A DNA stretch of 64,000 bases from Todiramphus chloris collaris (Eukaryota > Chordata > Aves > Coraciiformes > Alcedinidae), in assembly GCA_025345505.1 (NCBI GenBank), contig JANVCC010000018.1, forward strand, positions 55,013,656 through 55,077,655, written 5' to 3'. Below are positions 41,501 to 53,500 of the stretch, piece after piece. The notes under the pieces are model-generated. The model did no database searches and had not been told where the DNA came from. It saw only the letters and a list, made by a program, of their open reading frames with translations. Position 1 is the stretch's first letter. The number at the start of each line of letters is the position of its first letter. A program made the position numbers and the translations under genes.

Positions 41501-44500
41501 AAGACTCAAAAACATTCTACTTATAGTAAAAGAGGTAAAAAATAATATGTACCAAAACAATTTGGATGTTTAGAGGTGAAATTCTTTCCTCAGTAGTTTA
41601 AGCAATGAAGCAGCACTGGAAGTATCCATATTAATATTTAGTTCAAATTTTCTGTATAAACCTGTTACACCTTACAGGTGAGGTTAAGATTTCAGTCCAT
41701 ACCTATCATGAATCAGTGCAGTTATGCTGAAGTTATAGGGATTAATTTATACTAGTCAAGAATCTGAAACCTACTTTTATTTTTACCATAAACTAGGGAA
41801 AACATGGAGCTAGCTGATAAAACAATTCAGGGAGATTTCCTCTTAAGATATCTTATGTTTATTTGCCTTTTTTTTTGCTAGGGGGTGTAAGTGGGATGTG
41901 AGAGTGGGGACAGTTGGCACAGAGGGCGCACTGTTAAGGGTGGCAATATTTATTAATGTGAGAGAAAATAATCTGAACATACTTCCTATTAAGTGGTTTT
42001 GTTATGAAACAGATTTTCTGTGAAGACCATATGTTTGTCTTAAATAATTCACCCTCAAATTAATTAGACATTACTTGTTTTATAAAGTAATTAACTGAAT
42101 ATATGTTTATAAGTTTAAGAAGGTGTTAAAGCTATACTATTTGAGAAAATCATTCTCCACAGGAGCAGTATTTATGGATTTGGTTTACTTGGCTTGCCTC
42201 ACATTTTGTCCCCTAGACTTTGACAAGAGGTGTGAAAAGATTGTAAGCATGATCTCAATAAAGGAAAATCATGTACCTGATGTCAGGTTGTGATGTCGTG
42301 GAGCTTCTTTTACTGGTGGGATACCTAAAGAGCAGAACATTGAAGATAAATTAATCTTCAGTTTCAGGCCAAAATATTGAAATTAATTTAAATTAAAAAC
42401 ATATTGGTTTCTCAGAATCAACTTACAGATAGATATCTCAATAAACCTGAGTTTTTGTTGTTTTGTTGGTTTGTTTGTTCATTTTTTAAGCATTATTTTC
42501 CTAGTAAATTATTTAAACATAGGTATTTTATGTCTAGAAAAGCAAAGAAGCAAACTGCTTCTAGGTACAAGTTTAGCAAACCTGCACCAGTACAACTAAC
42601 TTTTTCTGAGGTTCCAGAACTTCAATACACAATGTCTATATGCAAATCATGGTCTTTAACCAATGCAGAGAATACATTTATGTCTTAGACCACTAATGTA
42701 ATAGAATAGTGCAACTTATTACTTATCTTCAGAGGTATAGGAGAATTAATTTCTCTGTCTACATATTACTGTAGGGAAACAATCAATGCAGTGCTGTGTC
42801 CCAAAGGTTAGCCAGAATACGGGAGACCATGACATCTATCTTATGTGTAAAAAGCGCTTCTTGTTATCAATGTAGTTATTCTACAGTGGCAATCTGGTCA
42901 TCTAAACCACCACACAAGCTATGGAGATAAATTTTGCACTACCTCACTAGGGAGGATGACAGCAGAATAAGCGGAGACTAATAATCCTACTAGTTTGTGA
43001 ATACAGTGCTAGGAGGACTGTATCCAGGAGGACCCTGCAGAGAGGCTAATGCTGTACCAGGCAGTGAAGGTCACAAGCAAGGCACCACTGCAGCCAGATT
43101 GGATGCTCCTCACATGCAAAGGAGCCATCAGATATTCAGTTACTGGGGGTTTATGCACAGTTTCATCAGCTTGGCTTACTTGCACGTATTTAGAAAGACT
43201 ATCAAAGTGTCCAATCCCACAAAAAGACCCTAATGTTCACATTTTCATTGCTGTTTGTAGAGATTTTAATCCCTTTATTACCTTTGTTTTTGTCATCTTT
43301 CAGATGCTTCTCAATTGGTTTTTCTAGCAAGGAAAGAGTAACACAGTTCAAGGTTGGTAAATTGATTACTTGAATAGATTACTACCTGAAGTTTTCAAGT
43401 AACAATATTTGGAAATTAACTAACATCTTTTAGGGACTGTTTCAAATAGCAATACATGCAAAACTGTAAACTCATAGCATTTTTTATTGTGATCTTCTAC
43501 ATATGCATGCACACACAGAATAAATTCCTACCTTCTTTTTCCTTAGTCGTCTTTGTTTTTCTAACAGCTGGGAAGATTTTCAAGGAAAGAACATTAAGTG
43601 ACAGGCATCAGAAATGTGGGGCTTTTACAATAGGTACATTGCACAAAGCTGATCTCCCTAGTAATTTCCCTGGAATAATAACTGTGGTAAACGTGTCTTG
43701 TAGCATATGTATGATGTATCTAATATTACAACTGTGGCTGCTACCCTTAGAGGCAGTTCTGGGCCTTCTGAACAGTCTTTGGATATTGCTGGTTGTGGAG
43801 TAGTTCTGATACTCCTGATAAAAGCTTTAGGCACTAGAATTCTGTCATTCCCTAACTACTGCCAGAATTCCCTAATTATTGGTGTCAAAAATGCAACAGG
43901 GAAGGATCACTGGCTATTGCTGACTTCTTACCCTTGTTCCTGGAGCAATCTCTGAAACAGATAAATAAAAAAAAAACCACCCCAGAATATGAAGCTAGAT
44001 GGACCTTTAGAACCACCAAATGTGACCATTCTTAAGCCCTGAAGTAGTAGATTCTGATTTACTTTATTTAGTTTTTTTTTTTTTCTGTAATTGTACATTC
44101 ACTTAGAACATGTACTTTTCTTCTTTTTGTTATCCTTTTCCCCAGCCCACAAGCACAGACATTTTGTCTGTTACTCCATTCAGCAAGGCAGATTGAAATT
44201 AAGTAAAGTGTCTTGCTTCAGGCATCTCAGCCTGTTTCAGTATTCCCTATTGACTACAGCAGAAAACTGTCTGGCTGCCTCCGAATTGTTCATTTTCACT
44301 TCATATTGTCCAACCAGTTGTAATAATGCTTTGTTCAATGTCTTCTGGTGCGTGTGCTGATTACCACTAGCTTGCTCACTGCTGATCACCTCTGTCTAGC
44401 TCACCAAAATATGCTTCAGGTGATGAACAGTGAAAATCACATAACCAGATGTCCAGAACAGTCCTTGATACAAAGCTGCATAGCTGCAATCCTGTCAGTT

Positions 44501-47500
44501 TACCATTACAGGCTTATGTTAGCATTGTTCATTGTTGATGAATAATATGTATTAATGAACACTGGTATGTTCATTAATTCTTTCCATTAGATATGCCAGA
44601 GAAATATAATATTTACCTGCTGTTGGGATTTCACGTGTTGGCTCTTCAGGAAAATAATCAGAAATTAATGAAGAGGAAGGGAGGAACAAAAAGGATATGA
44701 AGTTCAGTACCGTGTTTTTTTCATATCAAGCAACCATTTAAATAGATATTCTCTTTCATCTGCAACTTTTCTGCAGGATATCAATTTGCAAAGAAATGTG
44801 CCTTAACAATGGACATGTACACAGAATTTCACACTGAAAGCTAAGAATTCTCTCTCTTTGATGTACTATAATCCAGCATGCAATGGTTCCTGCAAATGCA
44901 AACACTATGCCAATCAAAGCTTTCCAGCAAGCAAATATTTAAATAGAGTTATTTTAAAATGTACATTCAAGGTTATACCTGACTATGCTATTTAAAAAAA
45001 AATATATATTCAGTTTAATTGTTTCCTCTCTTTTCTTATAATCCACACATCCCGACCAAAGACTGACACTGACCTTCAATAGCTGGCATTCACCCCTGCA
45101 TAACTGTTTCTCCTGCATTATCAGTTTGCCTTGCCTTTTAAAAGCAAAAGCTCTTGAGTGCTGGAAAGATTTTGACTACATCTTTGCACAGCACCTAGCA
45201 CAAAAGAAGCACGTATTCCTGTGCTATTGCAATACTCATAAAAATTAATGATAATTGATCAAGTCAATGTGATAGAAATTCCCTGGTATAACTAATCATC
45301 ACTCTTTTAAGACAAAAGAACATATAAAATGTAATTTGGATTCCAAGAATTTTTTAGCCATCACTACTTCATTAGTTCCAGTTTAATTTTAGAACACAAT
45401 TTTAAAGAAAGAGACTAACCTCACTATTACTTGAATCTAGAGCTGAATAAACCAGGAATATGCTCACAAAATATTTCAGGGTCTCCTTTGCTTGAATTTT
45501 TTTTTTCATGCCGAGTTCTTACTTTTGATGAGCATGAGGTGCTACAGCTCACACCAAGGTGAAAATGTTTCAATCAACATTTTTTCAACAAGAAGACTGA
45601 GGAATTAAGCATGATTTTCACTAAAACACCCCAGAAAAATTTAATTCAGGTCTTTGTTCATAAATGTCAAAGCTCAATACTTAGGCATCACAGGCATTCA
45701 GCAAATGCCAGTTTTACTGCTATTAAATGCTAACATGCTTAAATCCTTTAATATTTACATTTCTTTTATGATCATTCTCATACGTGCTGAAAGTTGATAC
45801 AATACTGCATAACGGATTAATACCTCTTCTCATTACCAGAATTAAAAAAAAAGAAAAAGAGAGAGAGAAAGAGAGAGAGATTTATCTGAGGCAGTATATC
45901 AGGAAATGGGTTCATAATCTCACTCCTTAATTGAGGGTTTGTTTTACTGAGGGATCTGAACTGGACAAATTATATATATATATATATCCTAATTTAGGAT
46001 TAAAAATGTGTTCCCTTAGACAGTAAGGTATTGGAACACTGTTGACCTGAAAGGTAGTTAGTTTCTCTGGTGTATGTAACATAAAGGCCATTTTTTCCCC
46101 TCAGTGCATCAGCAAACTTTCCTTACCCTCAGGACTTTGGGAAACACTTTACCCCTATCATGGGATTTCTGTTATAGAACTAAATGGTAATAGAGTTTGG
46201 CCAATGTTTAGTTTTTTCTTAAAATGCCAGCCTACATATTCTTACTCTTGACTGCAAAATCCAGTTTGACAGTTCTTGCATGAGTAAGATAAGCCATCAG
46301 TTTTGTCCTCCGTTCAAGGTAGCCTCTCACAATTTGGAGTCTTTCATCAGTTCACAGGGAGTAAATTCTGGGTTTCATTACATGTTCAAATTTGATATAG
46401 GAGCGATTGCTGTCAAAGATATTCCTGCATTCTAAAACAGAAATAGTGAAAAATAAGATAACTTAAAATTGCAGGATAATTCACTTGGCAGGTTACTCTG
46501 AAAATGTATTTGTTGTTAATTTGGTGACTTTTCAAACTCAGACTTCAATTTCTGTCTATAACCTGTCATTACGGGAAAAATATGGAAGTGCTGGAACATG
46601 TCCAAAGAAGGGCAATGAGGATGATCAGAGGGCTGGAGCACCTCTCCTATGGGGACAGACTGAGAGAGTTGGGGTTGTTCAGTCTGGAAAAGAGAAGACT
46701 CCGAGGAGGCCTTATTGTGGCCTTCCAGTATCTGAAGGGGGCCTACAAGAATGCTAGGGAGGGACTTTTTAGGATGTTAGGTAGTGGTAGGACTAGAGGG
46801 AAGGATTAAAGCTAGACATAGGTTGATTCAGGTCAGATATTAGGAAGAATTTCTTCACCATGCAGGTGGTGAGACACTGGAACAGGTTGCCCAGAGAGGT
46901 GGTGGAAGCCCCATCCCTGTGAGTTTTTAAGGCCAAGCTAGATGGGGCTGTGAGCAACCTGCTCTAGTGGGAGGTGTCCCTGCCCATGGCAGGGGGGTTG
47001 GAACTAGATGATCATTAAGGTCCCTTCCAACCCTGATTATTGTATGATTCAGTTAATGATACCATCTCACTACGGACTTAAACCCCATGTACTTTTACAG
47101 TAAGACTGCACAGGGTACAACGTGTGAATAAATCCCACCCAGGATAAAGCTATGGATTTGTTTTACATTCCTACTAGAATTGAACTCCAAAATTAGTGAG
47201 CATTTTGTGTCCATGACTACATCATATACTGAATTATATGATAGCTATGTTCATTTTATGGAAAGTATATTGTACACCTGACTGAGAAATATATGAAGCA
47301 AAGCTATATAGAGCTCTAGAAAAGAAGAAGGCAGTGATCCAACTAACTGTTCTTCTTTGAGTGGAAAAAAGATTATTTAAAATACATAGATTTGATGCTT
47401 AAAATCTTGAACTGGAATTGTTCAAGTATGGTTAGCTTAAATAGGCAATGTAAACATAATTTTGCATGTGATAATAGGTCTACTTGTAACTTTTTTTCTT

Positions 47501-50500
47501 TTCTTTTTTTTTTCTTTTCTTTCCTTTTTCTAAAGTAACCGTTAACCTTTTTAGTCATTTCAAGCAGCAGTATGTAGATTCAAGAGTGTGGTACAGACAT
47601 CCCTCTGCAAAGGTCAAGGGAAAGTATCTTGGCTGTTTCTTATATTCACAATATGTCAGGGGAATATAGCTTAATAGAAAAAAAAATATATAGACAGTGA
47701 TTTTGGATTAACATGATACTTATTGAAGCAAGTCATGAGGAATAAGTCACTTAAATTCTGATGGTTAATAGTAGAGAGTGCCATTAGTGGCTTTCTGAGA
47801 TAAAGCAGTGCAGAAGACATGAAATGTCAGTGAACAGATCCCATGAATACAGGCCTGAACATATTTGAATACCAGAATCAAACAGAAAAAAAATTACTTA
47901 AAATACTTGCAGAAATGGAAATAAACCAACCAATAGCTTCAGAAGAATTAACAATTTTGTAGTGATAACTTGAGAACTGAACACAGCAATGAAAGATTGC
48001 AGGAGACCCTTCAGCTGGCACATTTAAGATGCTTCATGTTCCCCCTTTCCCTTTGGAGCTGGTATTCAGAATAGCACTGTATCATCAGACAGGTGTCTAA
48101 GAGCAGGTATTCATCTTGTCTAACTTCAAGCCTTTAACTTAGGAGCCTAATTTAGGAAACTTAATGAAATCAATTTTCCTTGCCTTGCTGTCAGATTCTG
48201 ACCTGGAGCAGGAAGAGGTCTGCATTTCATGGGGTTTGACCTTGGTTTTGGATACTTTTTGTGGATTACTTCTCATGAGAATAACACGTGATTTGGTCTT
48301 GATGTGTCAGGCACAGTACAAAAGTGAAAACAGAGATCCTGTGCTAAAGATGCTACAACTAATTAATCTGTAAAGGTAACAGTTTTTACACCTCAAAACA
48401 TTGAATATAAATGCTATCCTTCTGAACACTGTCTTTTCACGATTTGCAGTACCCAATGTTTAATGACTTGCCACAATAAGCATAGATCCCAGTTTTTATC
48501 TATTCAGAAGTCTTACTGACCTTAACAAGGATGTTATCCAATGACTTCAGGGGAAGTCTTTGTTATGAAAGAAATTCCCCTTGAATCCCCCTTAAAACTC
48601 ACCTAAAATGGAAATATTCCTTTCTCTTTTCTAATTTAATTTAGTTTTATATTAAAGTAGAAAAAAATAAACAACTATATTGAAACAAGTCCAAGAACGT
48701 CCTTAGTGAATTAATGACACAAGTAATTTCCAAATGGTAAAAGTACTAATGAAAAGGTTATCCAATTCAGTTATGTTACATGCCATTTTGTTATTTTTAA
48801 TAAACAATATATTTACATAAAGACAAATCATGTCTACACTCATCTAAAATCATCAGAGCATCAGTTATGCTACTAGCATAATTTATTTTATTAAAAGTAA
48901 AAATTGCAAGCAGAGTTTGAATATTGCAGCTTCACAATATTAAATTATAAATACACTTAGTTTTTCTGTGTTCAGCTGTTACTAAGCAAAGGGAGTACAA
49001 GAGTATCTGTAGTATAAGCAAGGAAATAGCACTATCTAACATGCCAAAATTGCAAAAATGCAAATTGAGACAACATGCATCTGAAAAGAAAGTTTATATT
49101 CTGTAGAAAACAAGATATGACACATACTCGCAGTGTTTTTCAGTTTGACTGGGAAGTAAAAAGAAGAAAGAAAAAGGGTCAGAACAATCAGTTGCAGCAT
49201 AATACTGTTAACGGTGGAGAATGGCTTTATATGTTCTATGTATTTACACTTAGCAAAACATATTTTTTAGTCCTTTCAGAGTAATTAATAATAATCTAAT
49301 AATTTATGATAATAGTAGGGGTGTTCTCATCTACTCATGGTAATTTCTATGCTAGAATTAAGTATTATACTAACAATAAGGATTTTAATTCTTCACTTAT
49401 TTCCTTTCAAGGATAAACACGGAAAAGACATTTTTTAAACCCATGGTGATTGCTTCAGAGTGAAACTGAGCAGTGCTGCTTCCTATACCTGCAGTAATTT
49501 TGCTTTATCTTGTACAAGTGAAGCTGCATAGGAGCTATGATACGCAGACACATTTATCATAGATGATGGATAGAGTCAGGTCATGATCTGAACAGTGTAT
49601 CATATACTACCTGCTGTGGATGAAAATTAAAGTTTTGCTGGTCCTGAGAAGTTGACTCATACAGGAAGACCGTGACGTACAGCTAAATGGCAGCTATCCA
49701 CAAATAATGAGCAAAATGAAGACATTTAAAGCAAGTACATTCAGAAAATGGGTCAAATTCTTTGCTGGCATAACTTCTTTGACATCAGTTGAATTACAGA
49801 AGCAGAAATTTGACCTTTGGTATAGATATCTTCAGAAAATGGCAACCGCCACTGCAAATATGTACTGTGCTACCTTAGCTATGGTATGACACATCAAGGC
49901 CGTTCTACGCAGAGGATAGGGCCATGATTTTGACACTTGTCATATGCAATTGTATTTTGCAATTTCTTTAAATGCCAGTTTTGAAAGTAATAAATGCATG
50001 AAATGCTTGAGTGCTTACCTGGTTTTGTAGGAGGAACATCTTTTTCATGTCTGAGTGTTTCATGCTCTACATAAAAGAAAGAGCATAACAAAATTGCCAT
50101 AATGTTTCCAAGTTGTTTGTTTGTTTGTTTTGGGTTTGTTTTGTTTGTTTGTTTTGGTTGGTATTTTTTGGTGGTTTTGTTTTTGTTTTTTTTAACTAAG
50201 GGTTGCATGTATGTTTTTCAGGAATAAACATTCATTTTCTCTTGCTTCATGCTGTTATTTTTGAAAAAAGACACGACTAGTTACTAACAGATAATCCAAT
50301 AGAGTTCAGTAGTACTGCACATCACTCCACACACAGCTACTACTAAAGATACATGCATCTTAAGGAATAAGTCAGTTAATAGGGGCTCCTCTCAATTTCT
50401 GAAATGTAATTTGTATTTACTCTCCATTCTTGTTATTTGAAAGGAGAATACAGAGCAAACTCAGCAACCATTCATTTGACCTTTATGTTAATTCAGACAT

Positions 50501-53500
50501 GAGCTGAATTCCCAAAGTCTCGAATGCATCCTATTCCATATAAATAAATTATATCTAACTGTGGAAAATTAGAGAACTAGCACTGCTTGTTAGGAAATAC
50601 ATTTTTCTCCTGCTCTCCTTTCTATTTCATAATTATTGCTGAAAAAAAATGAGAATTTATGTTAGGTTGCTGGAAATGGAAAAGATTAAGGAACTTTGTT
50701 TTAAAAACAAGGTGTAGCACTACATAATTTAAACAGAAGCCATATATGCTTAAAAGGAATTGAACAAACCCCACACCATAGATCTCATTGAATAATAGCA
50801 GTTATGCCAAATGCATGCAAATAGGGGCCGTAATATGTTTTAAAGACAAGGAACCAATGGTTCCTCAGATATATTTGGTATGCTGCCCTTGTTTCCAAGT
50901 AATATTTCCCACAGCAAAAAAAACCCGTGCATCTGTTTCTTTTTGAGCAACAAGGACACAAAGGTTGGCTGTAAAGTAGAAAATGTTGAAAATGTGAGCA
51001 GCCCCTGAAAAAATGGCAACATGTCTCAGCCCTTCTGCTATTTCAATGAATAATTGAACTCCTAACAAGTATGTTTCCAGGTGAAGATATATGCTTGGAA
51101 ATGCTGAGATGAAGACATGATAGGGAATTTTAAATGGTAAACAGTTTTATGAGGTGTGAATTAAAACATGTCAGTGAAGAGTATATTTTTCTCATATCTG
51201 GGCAGTATTCGGAGACTTAACTGAATTTTTTTTTTGTTTTTAATTTTACTTTACTGTTTATCCTGCAAGCTGAAGATAAGAAAGATACAGGAAGTTAACA
51301 AGTAGGCTGCATGGTGAGTTAATATATAGACTCTTCAGTTATTTTTGACTAAGAAAAATCTAGACTCACTTATACTAAAATAATACATAATTAGGAAGAA
51401 AATATGATGATGCCTTTCTTTTTATCTCTGTAATTCTTCCCAACTAAGTGCTAACTAATTCTTTAAAAAGCTTGTCAGTCTTGTGTTAATATTTGTGTTG
51501 AAACTTGTGGTATAGGAAGCATAGAATTAGTTGACTCCTGTACTGAAGCAACTGGTTATGTCAAATGGACTTCTAAATAGCAAAGACAAGACAGTATGTT
51601 AAAGTAAAGCAATGGAAGGCATGGTGATAAAGACAGTATAATTTTAAGCAAAACTAGAAATTTCCAAGGGAGAGTTTCCATATGTTAAAGTCAAAACAGC
51701 CACACATATTTTACAGGAATTTTTATGTTTAAGGTAGGTACCACATACTTGCTGGCTTTGCCTGGACTATTGAAAACAAAAGAAGGTAAATTTAGATATT
51801 TAGATATAAAGATAAAAGAGATTCTACTTTTCTTTTTAACATTCAAATATTTTTATGGCAGTCAGCTCTCAGTTGTTCTTAGATTCCCCCACTTACATCA
51901 ATATGCACAGTGTTCAGGCCCCTAAAATGCAGGTAGGCTCTAGCATGTTTAGACCTTTGAAATTCCACTAGCTATCAGCTCCTACTGAAACAATGCAGTA
52001 TCCTGTAATTTAGCACAGTGACACACATGTATGTTCCAGGACCATTTCTCACAGTGTAACAGTGTAAATCAGAAGTTGCTCCAAACTAGTTAACAGATGA
52101 TTGGAAATTTTGGATGGGATTCAACTTTTTTGCAATATTAAGAATACATTGGTCTACACTTTCACTTAGGAAGGCACTAGTCATCTTCAGAGACTATAAT
52201 TCATGTAATTATAAAATGTCTGTTGAAGAAAGATGGGATGATTTACACACTGTTTGAAGTTGCCTGTTTCAAGCTTAACAGGAATTAATCTGAAAATTTA
52301 CAAGTTATTTCTGTAGTGGCTAAAGTTAAGTTGGCCAACCTAAAATGCTGCATTTTCAGTTTGGTTCCAATAAAGAGAAAAAAGACTTGGCAAGCACATG
52401 AACCTAACAAATCTTACAAAAAGTAGGCAAGTCATGATATTTCTGGTAGTTTTTGTTTCCAGACACTTCTAAACCACAGTTTGAGACTTCCAATTCTGCA
52501 CACAAACTAAGACTGAAACTTAGCTGGCCCTACAAACAAAATTGTGAATTTAAGTGTGACAATCCTGTAAATTCAAAGATGTCTTTCTTTCTTCTCCAGA
52601 CTTGTTTGCCTACCAGTAATTGCTAATTCATTAAGCTTTCAGGTTAGAAATATATTGCAGTAATTTCTTCCATGCTGTTAACAGAAACGTAATTTATACA
52701 GTTTTGAACAAGCTATAGCAGTTTATGATCAGATAAAAACTATCAAAACAGTATTTTTATTGGATAAACAGAGTGCTATAAAACATCACTACATAGTAAA
52801 ATGATAAATTATCATGACAGTTCTTAGAGAAAGCCATATAAACCCACAAATTATATGAATGTTCAGAATTAGATACAGAATCATCCTATTCTGTATAACA
52901 TCTATTCTGCTACTGCAGCAAAGAAAAGATATATATGAAAGAAGAACAGAAATGAAGTAGTAACCAGCACCACTCAGCTTCAAACAAAACAGCATTTTGT
53001 TTTATTGAAGATATTAATCATCATCATCATAGCAAATGAAAAACTGTTTTGGCATCCTTGTCCAAGATTTGGAAATCTTTTGTTTTATGTTTTGATGAGG
53101 GCTATCCCCAGTAGAAATCAAGAGGTTGATATCTAGAAAAATCCTTCAAAACAGCTTTGTGTTGACTGGCAATGATGAAGAGAGTGGCCTTGTGTGACCC
53201 TTCAGAGCTTCTTTAACAGTCAATATTACATGATTTTTTTCTGTCATAATTATTATTATGAAACCTACAAGGTCTAAATCATAGAAAAGACCCAAACACT
53301 TCGAGATTTCCAAAAGCATTTTTCCTGTGAGAAAGCCAGTTTAAGACCCATTCAAGTTCCTAATCCAGCTCGTGATTCATCCACCTGCATCACTCCTTAC
53401 TTGGGCACTGGTGTCTGTGCTGTAAATTCAGTCACAGAATCATAGAATAGTTTCATCTGGAAGAGACCTTCAAGATCATCAAGTCCAAACTTAGTCTTAG

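Larger units (their letters stand above)
29545..42276 (-). other. TRDN: Last visible TRDN intron, about 12.7 kb
   Basis: This lies between the 48-bp exon at 42.3 kb and the terminal exon. It holds two CR1 copies, a GA tract, an AT-rich repeat and the small palindrome. I found no further exon with both good splice sites and a clean phase-1 frame, though very small ones could be missed. Confidence 0.6.

Noticed and set aside
41775-41792. 18-bp exon candidate on the minus strand (V-YGKNK)
   Set aside because: Good acceptor but A-rich, weak exon-donor junction; too little to separate from chance.
45425-45442. 18-bp exon candidate on the minus strand (A-LDSSN)
   Set aside because: Acceptor is good but the donor (ATA|gtgagg) is weak and the composition is not triadin-like; left out.
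48603-48630. Exon-like segment (AAAAGAGAAAGG...) with donor gtgagt
   Set aside because: 28 bp, not a multiple of three, and the acceptor lacks a pyrimidine tract.
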